A stretch of 64,000 nt of DNA, taken from the NCBI GenBank assembly GCA_017442155.1, contig JAFSAU010000012.1, positions 1 to 64,000 on the forward strand, in the 5' to 3' direction. Shown here in pieces: positions 51,847-61,521 of the stretch. This DNA is from Clostridia bacterium. Lineage in GTDB: Bacteria; Bacillota; Clostridia; UMGS1883; UMGS1540. The notes beneath the pieces were generated by a model. It was not told where the DNA came from. It was given only the letters and a program-made list of their open reading frames with translations, and did not search any database. A program made the translations under genes and the position numbers. Numbering within the stretch: the first letter of the stretch is position 1; each line of letters begins with the position of its first letter.

Positions 51847-54800
51847 GTGAAAGTAGAACAGTTCTGGAATCCACCGGCATCGTTTCGTTCTGCCCCTTTC
51901 TGGGCTTGGAACGGGAAGCTGGAAAAGGAGAAGCTGGCAGAGCAGATAGAGGCATTTCATCAGATGGGCTTCGGCGGTTTTTTTATGCATGTGCGATGCG
52001 GCCTTATAACGCCGTACCTTGGCGAAGAATTTATGGAAATGGTGCGTTTTTGCGCGTCAGAAGCTGAAAAGAGAGGTATGTACGCTCATTTGTACGATGA
52101 GGACCGGTACCCCTCCGGCCACTGCGGCGGTCAGGTGACGGCTGAAAGGCGGTTTATGGGACGGGAAATCCAATTACATTACAAACCGATTGAAGGTGCT
52201 ATGGAAGAAAATGCGGCCATAGAATCGGGTGGAGTGTATCTGGTAGGAAGATATGATATTGATTTTACGCCAAAGCACACTATGCGCAATTTCGTCTGTC
52301 TTTCGGAAGGGGAGAAAGCCCGGCATACGGAGGTGTGGATTTACAGTGTCTGCCTGCCCTCCTCCGGCTGGTTTAATGGGGCAAATCATCCGGACGTTTT
52401 AAATCCTGAGGTAACTACCTCCTTTATTGAAAAGACCCACGAGAAATATAAGGCGGCAGTGGGGGATGCGTTTGGAAAAGCAATTCCATCCATCTTCACC
52501 GACGAACCGAATGTAGGCCATATGGGTTGGTTTGAAACGGGATGCCAGAATCCGTATTCCTTATTCTGGACGCCACGGATGCCGGAAATTTTTGAGGAGA
52601 AGTACGGATTTTCTTTGCTTGAAACCCTTCCGGCGGTGTTCTTTAATGCGGAGAACGGGGAAACCGGCTACATACGCTACGCGTTTCTGGATCTGACAGC
52701 AGCCCTCTTTAAGGAAGGTTATTCAGACCAGGTGGGTGCCTGGTGCGAGAAAAACGACCTGGAATTTACGGGACATTTCCATTCCGAGGGCAGTCTTGGT
52801 GGACAATGTTGTACTTCTGTAGACCTTTTGCGACAGTACGCGGCATACCATATTCCCGGCATTGATATGCTGGATGCGTCGGTAGAGCTGACAACAGCAA
52901 AGCAGGCGATGTCTGCCGTACATCAGTACGGCCGGAAGGAAGCCATGACAGAGCTGTACGGTGCCTCGCGCTGGAGCTGTGATTTCCGCCGCTATAAAAT
53001 GCAGACAGACTGGCAAACGGCCATGGGTTTTACAAAACGGGTACCGCATCTGGCCTTTTATTCTATGGAAGGGGAGTCAAAGCGCGATTATCCGGCTTCC
53101 ATTGGCTTACAGTCTCCCTGGTATAAGGAGTTTGCACAGTTGGAGGACCATTTTGCCCGGACAGCATGGGCTATGGCAGAGGGCAGAGCGGTAGTAAAAA
53201 TTGCTGTGGTGCATCCGATTGAATCCTACTGGATGGCTTTTGGAACAGATGATGCCGCATCCGGCGAGCGGAAACGCCTGAACGAACTGCACAAAGATGT
53301 GGCCGAATGGCTTTGCCGGAATCATCTGGACTACGACTATCTTTCTGAAGCCCTTTTACCTCAGCTTTGGGACGGAGAAAAGGTGGGGGAAATGCAATAT
53401 GAAGTTATTGTTGTACCCGGTTGTACCAGCATCCGGAAATCTACGGCAGACATACTTTGGGATTTCAAAAAGCGCGGGGGCCGTGTGATTTTCATGGGCG
53501 ATTGCCCTATATATTCTGGCGGAAGACCCACCGAAACCCTTCGTTCTCTTTATGAAGCTTCCGTCCGGATTCCCTGCGGACAGTACGCGCTGACAGAGGC
53601 GTTGGAGGCGTACAGAACGGTGGAAATCCGAAGAAATAAAAACAACTTTAATCCCGAGGGGGCGCCGGCCGGTGCGTATGTGTACGGTATGAGAGAGACC
53701 GGGAACGGCGGCTGGCTGATGATTGCAGAAGCTGCACCGAAGCCGAATTATGATAGTGTCGGCACGGAAAAATTATTTATTCGCATCCGTGGAGAATATG
53801 CTGTTTGCTTGTACAATACCCTGGAGGGCAGAAAAGAAAAAATAAAGTATCGATGGGAAGATGGATGGACCTGTTTTGAGAAAGAAGTACACCCGATGGA
53901 AAGCCTTCTTGTTCGTCTTGGTGAGGAAGCAGAAGGGGAAGCGGAGACTGCAATAAGAAAAAGCGTGACATTCGGGGAGGAAGCCCGGTACTCACTTTCA
54001 GAAGAAAATGTCCTGGTACTGGATGTGGCTGAATATGCGCTGGACGATGCTCCTTTTGAAGAAAAGGCAGATATTTTTGAACTTACGGATATCCTCTGTA
54101 AACGCGTTGGGATGGAGGTAAACCGCGGCCGGTATACACAGCCTTACTGTAGAAAAAAGAGCGAGGAACATACACTTCGTCTGCGCTACCGTTTCTATAG
54201 TGCGATGGAAACCAATGCCGCACTGGCGCTGGAATTCCCGTATGAGACAGAAATTTACCTTGGCGGTAAAAAAATAGAGAATAACCCGGAGGGATATTAT
54301 ATCGACCGCGCCATTCACAAAATTCCCGGTCTTCCTGTCCAAAAGGGGGAAAACATACTGGAAATTACAATGCCTTTTACGGATAGCATACAGCCGCAGG
54401 TTATGTATCTTCTTGGTGATTTCGGCGTATCGGTAAAGGGTACGCGCGCCGAAATCGTGCCGAAAGAAGAGTCCCTTTTTGTGGGGGACGTGTCGCGGCA
54501 GGGGCTTCCTTTTTATGGAGGCAATATCAGCTACACCTTTGAAGTGGAAACGGAAAAATGCACTGCGGCAGTGGAATGCAGCTTTTTCCGGGCCGCTGCC
54601 CTTCATATTCTGGTAGACGGCGAAGATGGAGGACTTATCTTTGCACCGCCGTACCGGAGCCGGAAACTGGAGCTTTCAAAAGGGAAACATACGGTGACGG
54701 TGACCGCACTTGGCACGAGGGAAAACACACTGGCCCCGCTTCACGCGGTGAAAACGGATGGCTGGTATGCCTACTGGCAGTATCGCCCGGCGGATAACGC

Positions 54801-54867
54801 CCGGTCCGACGGCTACCGACCATCGGAAGTGGGACTTCTGAAACGGCCGCGTCTGGTCATTTTCTAA
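51847..54867 (+). CDS. GH106-like large glycoside hydrolase
   Basis: 1006-aa enzyme resembling family GH106 alpha-L-rhamnosidases and their relatives: opening WNPPASFRSAPFWAWNG, MGFGGFFMHVRCGL, HLYDEDRYPSGHCGG, IFTDEPNVGHMGW and FTGHFHSEGSLGG in a TIM barrel, then LEDHFARTAWAMAEGRAVVKIAVVHPIES and C-terminal beta domains (from about 690). No signal peptide, so cytosolic. GTG start at 51847 after AAGGAA. A second rhamnosidase type beside GH78 in the same window suggests rhamnose-rich plant glycans (for example rhamnogalacturonan) as diet. Family assignment is from pattern memory. Confidence 0.8.
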   Translation: MKVEQFWNPPASFRSAPFWAWNGKLEKEKLAEQIEAFHQMGFGGFFMHVRCGLITPYLGEEFMEMVRFCASEAEKRGMYAHLYDEDRYPSGHCGGQVTAERRFMGREIQLHYKPIEGAMEENAAIESGGVYLVGRYDIDFTPKHTMRNFVCLSEGEKARHTEVWIYSVCLPSSGWFNGANHPDVLNPEVTTSFIEKTHEKYKAAVGDAFGKAIPSIFTDEPNVGHMGWFETGCQNPYSLFWTPRMPEIFEEKYGFSLLETLPAVFFNAENGETGYIRYAFLDLTAALFKEGYSDQVGAWCEKNDLEFTGHFHSEGSLGGQCCTSVDLLRQYAAYHIPGIDMLDASVELTTAKQAMSAVHQYGRKEAMTELYGASRWSCDFRRYKMQTDWQTAMGFTKRVPHLAFYSMEGESKRDYPASIGLQSPWYKEFAQLEDHFARTAWAMAEGRAVVKIAVVHPIESYWMAFGTDDAASGERKRLNELHKDVAEWLCRNHLDYDYLSEALLPQLWDGEKVGEMQYEVIVVPGCTSIRKSTADILWDFKKRGGRVIFMGDCPIYSGGRPTETLRSLYEASVRIPCGQYALTEALEAYRTVEIRRNKNNFNPEGAPAGAYVYGMRETGNGGWLMIAEAAPKPNYDSVGTEKLFIRIRGEYAVCLYNTLEGRKEKIKYRWEDGWTCFEKEVHPMESLLVRLGEEAEGEAETAIRKSVTFGEEARYSLSEENVLVLDVAEYALDDAPFEEKADIFELTDILCKRVGMEVNRGRYTQPYCRKKSEEHTLRLRYRFYSAMETNAALALEFPYETEIYLGGKKIENNPEGYYIDRAIHKIPGLPVQKGENILEITMPFTDSIQPQVMYLLGDFGVSVKGTRAEIVPKEESLFVGDVSRQGLPFYGGNISYTFEVETEKCTAAVECSFFRAAALHILVDGEDGGLIFAPPYRSRKLELSKGKHTVTVTALGTRENTLAPLHAVKTDGWYAYWQYRPADNARSDGYRPSEVGLLKRPRLVIF

Positions 54868-54870
54868 AAA

Positions 54871-54897
54871 ATAAAGAGACAGCGCACTGTCTCTTTC
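54871..54897 (+). terminator. Terminator after GH106-like gene
   Basis: 10-bp perfect arms 54873-54882 / 54887-54896 with a 4-base loop and T-rich end. Confidence 0.85.
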
Positions 54898-54904
54898 ATA
54901 CGTA

Positions 54905-54940
54905 GAGAAAAGCAGGTGTAGTATGGATACTGCACCTGCT
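54905..54940 (-). terminator. Terminator of argGH (minus strand)
   Basis: Hairpin 54911-54940 with about 14-bp arms (one wobble pair), followed on the minus strand by a T-rich tail, 13 bases after the argH stop. Confidence 0.8.
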
Positions 54941-54952
54941 GATTCTATAGAA

Positions 54953-56335
54953 TTATAACGAAAAATTCTTTATGAACTGTTCACACCGGGTGATGGAAGC
55001 GAGAACAGCCTCCTCTGCCGGACCGCCGGGGAGAGAACGCTCGGCCACGCAGGCTTCCAGGCTGATAGCCCTGTAGATATCCTCTTCAAAAACGGGTGAA
55101 AACTGTTTATATTCGTCCAAGGTCAGCGCGTCAAGTGCACATCCTTTTCCGATGCAGTAATACACCAGTTTTCCAAGAATTTCATGGGCTTCCCTGAAGG
55201 GAAGGCCTTTTTTTACAAGATAATCTGCCGCATCCGTAGCATTTGTGAAACCACCGCCGGCACCCTTGTACATTACGTCCTCATGGATTTTCATGGTGGA
55301 CAGCATGTTTGTGAATACGGGCAGACATAAAAGCACAGTGTCTACAGCGTCAAAAATCTGCTCCTTATCCTCCTGCATATCTTTGTTGTACGCAAGAGGA
55401 AGCCCTTTCATCATGGTTAATAATCCCATAAGAGAGCCAAATACACGACCGCTTTTGCCACGGATAAGCTCAGCGACATCCGGGTTTTTCTTCTGTGGCA
55501 TAATACTGCTGCCGGTGGAATATGCGTCATCCATTTCTACAAAGGAAAATTCGTGACTGCTCCATAAAATCAGTTCTTCGCAGAAACGGCTCAGATGTAC
55601 CATCAGAATGGAGAGATCTGCCGCCAGCTCCAGAGCAAAGTCCCGGTCACTGACTCCGTCGAGGGAATTGTCAGTGATTTTAGAAAATCCCAGCTGCTCC
55701 CGGACAAATTCACGGTCTAAGGGATATGTGGTTCCGGCCAGTGCGCCGCTTCCGAGAGGCATCACGGCTGTGCGCTTATGGCAGTCGGCAATTCTATCCG
55801 CGTCCCGCATAAACATCTGGGCATACGCCATCAGATGATGGGCGAAAGTAATCGGCTGTGCCTTCTGTAGATGGGTATACCCCGGCATAATAGTATGCAG
55901 GTGCTTCTTTGCGAGTTCCGTCAGGACACCGAGCAATGCCTTCAACAGTGATGCAATTTCCTTTTCCTGCGCCATCAGATACATACGGATGTCAAGAGCT
56001 ACCTGATCATTCCGGCTCCGGCCTGTATGCAGACGCTTTCCGGCTGCGCCAATGCGGTCTGTAAGCAGTTTTTCCACGTTCATGTGGATATCTTCTGCAT
56101 CCACCAAAAATTCAACGTTTCCGGCTTCGATATCCTCCAGAATTTCGCCCAGAGTCTTTACAATCAACTCTGCCTCGGCAGGGTCGATAATATGCTGTTG
56201 TCCCAGCATTTTTGCATGGGCCATGCTTCCGGTGATATCTTCCCGGTACATGCGTGCGTCAAAGCGGATGGACGAATTGAAATCGTCCACCTGCTTATCG
56301 GTTTCTTTCTGAAATCTGCCGCCCCAAAGTTTCAA
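54953..56335 (-). CDS. argH: Argininosuccinate lyase
   Basis: 460-aa fumarase/aspartase-superfamily enzyme splitting argininosuccinate to arginine and fumarate, the last step of arginine synthesis. Signature [12 protein letters not shown] is present along with [10 protein letters not shown] and [11 protein letters not shown]. It lies 4 bases after argG, in one transcription unit. Confidence 0.98.
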   Translation of the reverse strand: MKLWGGRFQKETDKQVDDFNSSIRFDARMYREDITGSMAHAKMLGQQHIIDPAEAELIVKTLGEILEDIEAGNVEFLVDAEDIHMNVEKLLTDRIGAAGKRLHTGRSRNDQVALDIRMYLMAQEKEIASLLKALLGVLTELAKKHLHTIMPGYTHLQKAQPITFAHHLMAYAQMFMRDADRIADCHKRTAVMPLGSGALAGTTYPLDREFVREQLGFSKITDNSLDGVSDRDFALELAADLSILMVHLSRFCEELILWSSHEFSFVEMDDAYSTGSSIMPQKKNPDVAELIRGKSGRVFGSLMGLLTMMKGLPLAYNKDMQEDKEQIFDAVDTVLLCLPVFTNMLSTMKIHEDVMYKGAGGGFTNATDAADYLVKKGLPFREAHEILGKLVYYCIGKGCALDALTLDEYKQFSPVFEEDIYRAISLEACVAERSLPGGPAEEAVLASITRCEQFIKNFSL

Positions 56336-56339
56336 AGCC

Positions 56340-57548
56340 TTATTCCCCCAGTTTTTCTTTCATCAGTGCACGGACCTTCAGCGGCAGACCAAACAGATTG
56401 ATAAAGCCTTCCGCGTCCTTATGGCTGTACAGCTCATGGCTGTCGCCGAAGCTGGCAATATCTTCGTTGTAGAGAGAGTAAGGACTCTTGGCTCCTGCCG
56501 CGCTGACACTGCCTTTGTACAGCTTCAGGCGTACTGTACCCGTAACGGTTTCTTCCATGGAGTCCACCATAGCAGAAAGTGCTTCACGAAGCGGTGTGTA
56601 CCATTTTCCGTCATAAACAAGCTCGGAGAACTTGATAGCTGCCTGACGCTTGAAGGCCTGGGTGTCGCGGTCGAGACAGAGATATTCAAGCTCCTGCAGA
56701 GCGGCATACAAAATGGTTCCGCCCGGTGTTTCATATACGCCGCGGGATTTCATACCGACAAGACGGTCTTCACAGATATCGGTAATACCAATGCCGTTTG
56801 CTCCGCCGATGGCGTTCAGTTTTTCAACAAGCTCCACAGCACCCAGCTTTTCACCGTCGAGAGCAACGGGAACACCCTTTTCAAAATCCAGTGTAATATA
56901 GGTGGCTTCATCCGGAGCCTTTACCGGCGGTACAGTAAGCTTCAGAAGGGAATCCAGCTGCGGTTCGTTCCAGGGATCTTCCAGATCCATTCCTTCATGG
57001 CTGATATGCCAAATGTTGCGGTCTCTGGAGTAGAGATCCTTTTTGGTTACCGGAATCGGAATGTTATGTGCTTCTGCATAATCTACAGCATCTTCGCGAG
57101 ATTTAATATCCCATACGCGCCAGGGAGCAATAATTTTCAGGTCAGGAGCCAGGGCCTTTACGGTCAGCTCAAAACGTACCTGGTCATTTCCCTTGCCGGT
57201 AGCACCATGGCAAATGGCTGTTGCGCCTTCTTTTCTGGCGATTTCAACAAGACGCTTTGCAATGATGGGACGGGCGTGGCTTGTGCCCAGAAGATACTTG
57301 CCTTCATAAACGGCACCGGCCTTTACGGTGGGGAAGATGAAGTCCTTTACATATTCCTCCCGGAGGTCCTCCAGATACAGCTTGGAAGCACCGCTTGCCA
57401 ATGCTCTTTCTTCGAGGCCCTCTGTTTCCTTGCCTTGTCCCACGTCACCACATACAGCGATAACCTCGCAGTCATAATGCTCGTGCAGCCATGCAATAAT
57501 AATCGAAGTGTCCAGACCGCCCGAGTACGCAAGTACGATTTTTTCCAT
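56340..57548 (-). CDS. argG: Argininosuccinate synthase
   Basis: 402-aa ATP-dependent ligase that joins citrulline and aspartate. ATP-pyrophosphatase motif AYSGGLDTS is at the N-terminus, with [12 protein letters not shown] and [13 protein letters not shown]. Start ATG at 57548 after AAAGGATG. Promoter and ArgR-like sites lie immediately upstream; the argGH unit is likely arginine-repressed. Confidence 0.98.
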   Translation of the reverse strand: MEKIVLAYSGGLDTSIIIAWLHEHYDCEVIAVCGDVGQGKETEGLEERALASGASKLYLEDLREEYVKDFIFPTVKAGAVYEGKYLLGTSHARPIIAKRLVEIARKEGATAICHGATGKGNDQVRFELTVKALAPDLKIIAPWRVWDIKSREDAVDYAEAHNIPIPVTKKDLYSRDRNIWHISHEGMDLEDPWNEPQLDSLLKLTVPPVKAPDEATYITLDFEKGVPVALDGEKLGAVELVEKLNAIGGANGIGITDICEDRLVGMKSRGVYETPGGTILYAALQELEYLCLDRDTQAFKRQAAIKFSELVYDGKWYTPLREALSAMVDSMEETVTGTVRLKLYKGSVSAAGAKSPYSLYNEDIASFGDSHELYSHKDAEGFINLFGLPLKVRALMKEKLGE

Positions 57549-57589
57549 AATTTCTACATCCTTTCTTTTTTTTACATTTGATTTTCTAT

Positions 57590-57618
57590 AGTATAGCACA
57601 CTTGAAGGTTTTATGCAA
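57590..57618 (-). promoter_or_regulatory. Sigma-A promoter of argGH
   Basis: Minus strand TTGCAT (57613-57618), 17-base spacer, TATACT (57590-57595). Confidence 0.85.
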
Positions 57619-57623
57619 TAGAT

Positions 57624-57702
57624 TTGCATAAAAATCATAAAAAATTTTTCTTTTTATTCAAAAAAATGAATTATTATGCAAAAATATTATATTTATATTC
57701 AT
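57624..57702. promoter_or_regulatory. Candidate ArgR (ARG box) cluster
   Basis: Three A/T-rich sites resemble the ARG-box pattern TGAAT-N4-ATGCA/ATTCA: TTTGCATAAAAATCAT (57624-57639), ATGAATTATTATGCA (57666-57680) and TATTTATATTCAT (57690-57702). They lie just upstream of the -35 box of argG. Match is by eye. Confidence 0.55.
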
Positions 57703-57742
57703 AAAAACAGAGCTGTAATGTAAAAACAATACAGCTCTGTCA
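57703..57742 (-). terminator. Terminator of amino-sugar operon (minus strand)
   Basis: 11-bp perfect arms 57707-57717 / 57730-57740; on the minus strand followed by T-rich sequence. Ends the ceramidase-like/nagA/nagB-like unit. Confidence 0.88.
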
Positions 57743-57785
57743 ATCATCAGTTTAATCGAACAAGAGATTAAAGGTAAAGCTGTAA

Positions 57786-58760
57786 TTAATAGCCAACCTT
57801 TTCCCAGCATTCGAACGGAGCAGCTAACTCTTCGCTGATATAAACTTGTGTCTTTTTCGTCTGGAGCATAGAGCTCGGGAGATATGGTGTAATCGGGCCA
57901 TGTGTGCAAAGACGGCTTGTCATTCTCTGCCAGGAAGAGAATGTACCGCAAGTTGCAAGTGCATGAACCTCAATTCTTTCCTTTGCGCGCATTACATCGA
58001 GAGGTCCGATTGTTGCAGCGCAAGGCGGAACGTTTGCAATGTCACCAGACTGACCGAAAGTACCGTTTAAGGAGTTCTGCATGATGGTCATGGGGTGAAG
58101 TTTTACGATTTGTGCCGGCTGATTCAGCCATTCTTCGATATCACCGGAGCCAATAAATTCAGGAATGGGATCTACGAATGCCATGTGACCAGCCCAGCCG
58201 GGAGAAGTAGATGCAATGTCAGCACCTGTACCTTCTGTAATGTCATCAATAATCTTAGAATAATCCTTGATGTTTGCATTTGTGGGGAAGTGAACATTTT
58301 CCATCGGCATGCGGAGCTTTTCATCGATCTGGTAGTAGAGATACTTGATCATGGAATGTGCAAAACCTGCTTCGTATGTGATGGGGGCGATGTTACCGGA
58401 TTCGTCTGCCCACTCATCTTCTGCAACAAGGTGAACCTTGCTGCAATCAACGCCGAAGTAGTTAATGAGCTGTGCAAGGGGAATGTAAGTGTCGGGTTCA
58501 GGGTTGCCGAGAATCATGGTGAAGCTCTTGCCGGCTTCGGATGCCGCTTTGAGACGCTCGAAAAGCGTTGCAATCAAAACGGGATGGGGGTTCATCATAA
58601 CTTTTACGTTGAACTCCGGATGCCACCAATCTTCTCTCTTTTCGAGATCCTTGCCACTGAGCGAGCGAACATATTCGCAAACTTTCTTGTCCTTAAAGGG
58701 AACAAACTCATGAGGCTGGAAATCAAATTTTGTTGCGGGATCAGTAATGAAATTAGTCAT
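57786..58760 (-). CDS. Divergent NagB-like sugar-phosphate isomerase/deaminase
   Basis: 324-aa member of the NagB/RpiA superfamily, longer than the usual 240-270 aa. Matches: GNPEPDTYIPL (phosphate loop region), AEDEW with Asp115 at the position of E. coli NagB Asp72, and STSPGWAGHMAFVDP with His192 at the catalytic His143 site. But Asp141 of NagB corresponds to Ala190 and Glu148 to Asp197. So the fold is clear while the classical glucosamine-6-phosphate deaminase active site is altered. Coupled to the NagA-like gene by a 4-nt overlap; a related amino-sugar phosphate is the likely substrate. Confidence 0.8.
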   Translation of the reverse strand: MTNFITDPATKFDFQPHEFVPFKDKKVCEYVRSLSGKDLEKREDWWHPEFNVKVMMNPHPVLIATLFERLKAASEAGKSFTMILGNPEPDTYIPLAQLINYFGVDCSKVHLVAEDEWADESGNIAPITYEAGFAHSMIKYLYYQIDEKLRMPMENVHFPTNANIKDYSKIIDDITEGTGADIASTSPGWAGHMAFVDPIPEFIGSGDIEEWLNQPAQIVKLHPMTIMQNSLNGTFGQSGDIANVPPCAATIGPLDVMRAKERIEVHALATCGTFSSWQRMTSRLCTHGPITPYLPSSMLQTKKTQVYISEELAAPFECWEKVGY

Positions 58761-59893
58761 TTTACGATTTCTCCTTTTAATATAGTATTTTTAACATTGA
58801 ACCATTGATCAACAATGATTACGTTCGCAAGATTGCCTTTTTTGATTTGTCCGATTTCGGGCATATTCAAAAGGCGTGAGGGGTTTAAGGATGCATATTT
58901 AAATACATCACATACGGAGCCGCCTGTGTGAACCATCATGTTGTGACAGGCAACGTCTAAAGTCAGTTTGGACCCGGCGATATCGCCGCCCCAGTCAAAA
59001 TTAATGTCAAAAGCTTCTTCAAGACCGGGCAGTGGTGGACCATCAGCAACAAAAGAATCTGCAATCAGAATAATTTTGTCCTGCCCTTTAATTTTCTTTA
59101 CAAGACGAATCATGTACGGATGAACGTGCACACCAAAAGAGTCACAAATCAGCTCCGCATAAATTCCGTCATTATAATTTACGGTTTCGTCAACGCAAAC
59201 GCCGCGTACTTCAGGATAGTTTTCCAATGTACCTGTGGCATTGGTGTGATGTGTGCCTAACTTTAAGCCATAGGGCATTAGCGCTTCAATTTGTTCGGGG
59301 GTTGCTTCCGAGTGTGCAACAGAGAACACGATTTCCGGAATTTCGCGCTTTACGTACTTTACAAAATCCAAAATGCCTTCGCGTTCGGGTGCAACGCACC
59401 AGACTTTTGCAAAATCCTTTGCTGCTTCTACAACTTCTGCATAGTCTTTTTCTACAATTGCGTCTTTCCAAACGTTCTTTTCTTTATCACAACCAAAATC
59501 AGGATTTAAATACGGACCTTCCATATAAACTCCGATGATATTTTTGCATTCGCCATTTTGAATTGCATCTTTAAACTTTTTGATGGCCGTGAGGTGCTCT
59601 TCTTTGTTCATGCTATAGAAAAGTGCCGGTAAAACCGAGGTTACACCGTGATTGAGAAGGGTTTTCGAGCATTTTACGGGGTCATCGTGAAAATATGTAT
59701 CGCCATCAGCATGCGTGTGAATATCGATAAGTCCGGGGCCTACAAAGTTCCTATTCGCATCGATTACCTCCGAACCTTCAGGCACGGGCATTTTTCGACC
59801 GAAATCTACAATCTTATCACCCTCAATCAAGAGCGTTGCATCGGGAATATAGTGGTCTGGCATTACAAGCGTTGCGTTTTTTATGGCAATCAT
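58757..59893 (-). CDS. NagA-like N-acyl-amino-sugar-6-phosphate deacetylase
   Basis: 378-aa amidohydrolase of the N-acetylglucosamine-6-phosphate deacetylase family. Metal and catalytic residues visible: His59 and His61 (DIHTHAD), Glu125 (YMEGPYLNP), His194 (SVAHSEA), His215/216 (GTHHTNATG) and Asp279 (LIADS). The usual KGAH segment after the ..GP.LNP motif is replaced by DFGCDK, so it is somewhat divergent. Overlaps both neighbours by 4 nt in a tight three-gene operon. Confidence 0.87.
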   Translation of the reverse strand: MIAIKNATLVMPDHYIPDATLLIEGDKIVDFGRKMPVPEGSEVIDANRNFVGPGLIDIHTHADGDTYFHDDPVKCSKTLLNHGVTSVLPALFYSMNKEEHLTAIKKFKDAIQNGECKNIIGVYMEGPYLNPDFGCDKEKNVWKDAIVEKDYAEVVEAAKDFAKVWCVAPEREGILDFVKYVKREIPEIVFSVAHSEATPEQIEALMPYGLKLGTHHTNATGTLENYPEVRGVCVDETVNYNDGIYAELICDSFGVHVHPYMIRLVKKIKGQDKIILIADSFVADGPPLPGLEEAFDINFDWGGDIAGSKLTLDVACHNMMVHTGGSVCDVFKYASLNPSRLLNMPEIGQIKKGNLANVIIVDQWFNVKNTILKGEIVK

Positions 59894-61251
59894 GCGTTGC
59901 CTCCTAACTTCGTGAGAAGCTCGCGACCTTCGCGAATGATCTGCTCGGCAGTACCAGCCTTGAAACGGGAGGTACCTGCTTCGTATCCACCTTCATCATA
60001 AGAATCCTGCATCGGATAGTAACCTTCATAACCATTTGTGCAGCAAACAGGCAGAACCATATCAAATTCTTCAGCTTCCTTAAGACCACGGCCAATGCCG
60101 GTAAAGGGTTCACCAGGAATACCAACAAAGGCAACGGGGCCAAGCTGAATGCCTGTTAAAGGAATTTCAAAATAGTCCGGTCCATTTTCAAGACGAACCA
60201 CGCGGCCTGCAGCAGCGACAACGGTTGTAAGCATCATGCCTTTATACGGGAGTTCATCATCACGGCCCTCCGTGTGAAGTGCATGAATGCGTTTTGCCTC
60301 TACAAGCTCTTCGGGTGTTCCTTTGTTTGCAGCAACCTTCATGTTCTGTTCAATTGCCTGCATGGAATCTACATCAACATATTTGACTTTATCATAAACC
60401 TGTAACACACTGCCGGCGATAACTCTGCCGATATAACGGGCATGGGCATACCCACGGGCAACATCGTCAAAGTCAATGAACATGTCGTTCATTTCGCCGC
60501 CAACTGGATTTACGTTAACGTGGTTTACATCGCCTTGTGCGCCATTAAAGAAAATACATTTTGTTCCGTCAATGGCTTTTTCAACTGTTCTGCGAACAAA
60601 TCCGGGCCAGTCAGAAGAAATTTTGCAACCGCCCACAACGTCGGGGTGGTTACCAAAGTTTACGAGAACAAGACTGTCTGCACCTTCTCTGTCAAAACGA
60701 AGAACGTTTACTCTTTCATCTACATCACCGATAGGTCCTTCAATTTCAGGATTGTTAACACCGGGATTTGTTTTTACACTGCCATCCTTCATGCGGAAAC
60801 GACGGACAAAAGCCACACGGTGTGCCTGACCCAAGCCATAACCCATTTTTGCCGGTTTCAAATCATCTAAGGCAAACTGAACCGCATCTACAATACGCTT
60901 CTTCAAAAATGTTAAGTATTCTATTTGTAAGTCTGTCAGTTCTTCGCCGGCACGAAGACTTGCGGCGGGACCGGTATGCGTATGGGTTGCAGAAATAAAA
61001 ATGGATTCTTTTGTCAAGCCCAATTTTTCGGAAATCAGAGAACGAAAATCATCCATCAGGGCTTTGCTGAAGCCAAGAGCATCAACGCAAACCAAAACGA
61101 TTTTTTTATCGTCCATGGAGAAAGCGATTGCATTCGCTTCCAGATCATCTAAAATTCCATCTGCTTTTCTGACCTGATAATAACCGGAAATATCAATGCC
61201 CATCATGGGATTCACATTTACACGTCCAAAACCAGCTTTAAAATTAGCCAT
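59890..61251 (-). CDS. Neutral/alkaline ceramidase-like hydrolase
   Basis: 453-aa protein of the neutral/alkaline non-lysosomal ceramidase N-terminal-domain family: FKAGFGRVNVNPMMGIDISGYY start, FISATHTHTGPAA with the zinc-binding histidines near residue 97, NFGNHPDVVGG and FFNGAQGDVNHVN. No signal peptide. In an operon with NagA- and NagB-like enzymes it is unlikely to act on ceramide; cleavage of an N-acyl or amide bond in an amino sugar or glycolipid is more plausible (inference). Start chosen as the second ATG (61251), 8 bases after AAAGGAG, rather than the one at 61257 only 2-3 bases away. Confidence 0.82.
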   Translation of the reverse strand: MANFKAGFGRVNVNPMMGIDISGYYQVRKADGILDDLEANAIAFSMDDKKIVLVCVDALGFSKALMDDFRSLISEKLGLTKESIFISATHTHTGPAASLRAGEELTDLQIEYLTFLKKRIVDAVQFALDDLKPAKMGYGLGQAHRVAFVRRFRMKDGSVKTNPGVNNPEIEGPIGDVDERVNVLRFDREGADSLVLVNFGNHPDVVGGCKISSDWPGFVRRTVEKAIDGTKCIFFNGAQGDVNHVNVNPVGGEMNDMFIDFDDVARGYAHARYIGRVIAGSVLQVYDKVKYVDVDSMQAIEQNMKVAANKGTPEELVEAKRIHALHTEGRDDELPYKGMMLTTVVAAAGRVVRLENGPDYFEIPLTGIQLGPVAFVGIPGEPFTGIGRGLKEAEEFDMVLPVCCTNGYEGYYPMQDSYDEGGYEAGTSRFKAGTAEQIIREGRELLTKLGGNA

Positions 61252-61319
61252 ATCCATTCTCCTTTTTGTTTCGTTTTACTTTTCAGATTCCCCGGGGCTT
61301 TTCAAGGCAAGAAAACAAT

Positions 61320-61339
61320 GTGTTTTCCCGGGAAAACAC
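61320..61339. promoter_or_regulatory. 20-bp perfect palindrome (operator) in leader of amino-sugar operon
   Basis: GTGTTTTCCC and its exact complement GGGAAAACAC meet at a central CG. It lies about 15-35 bases downstream of the expected transcription start, a repressor position. Symmetry and central CG are typical for LacI-type regulators. Confidence 0.75.
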
Positions 61340-61360
61340 TAATTAATCTATTATAGAGAA

Positions 61361-61389
61361 ATTATATCATTCATAGGAAAAAAAGTCAA
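61361..61389 (-). promoter_or_regulatory. Sigma-A promoter of amino-sugar operon
   Basis: Minus strand TTGACT (61384-61389), 17-base spacer, TATAAT (61361-61366). Confidence 0.88.
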
Positions 61390-61454
61390 TACATTTTCGG
61401 TTTTTTTTTGAATTGCTTTCGTTTCACAAGTAAATTACATGAAATTTCAAAAAA

Positions 61455-61491
61455 TAAAAAGGGCCTTTTCCTAAGTAGAAGGAGAAGCCCT
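61455..61491 (-). terminator. Terminator of ECF S-component gene (minus strand)
   Basis: Imperfect hairpin of about 13 bp (AGGGC...GCCCT) between 61461 and 61491, followed on the minus strand by T-runs. Confidence 0.7.
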
Positions 61492-61521
61492 GGCTTGCGA
61501 TGCGCTCCGGCATATCTGTGG

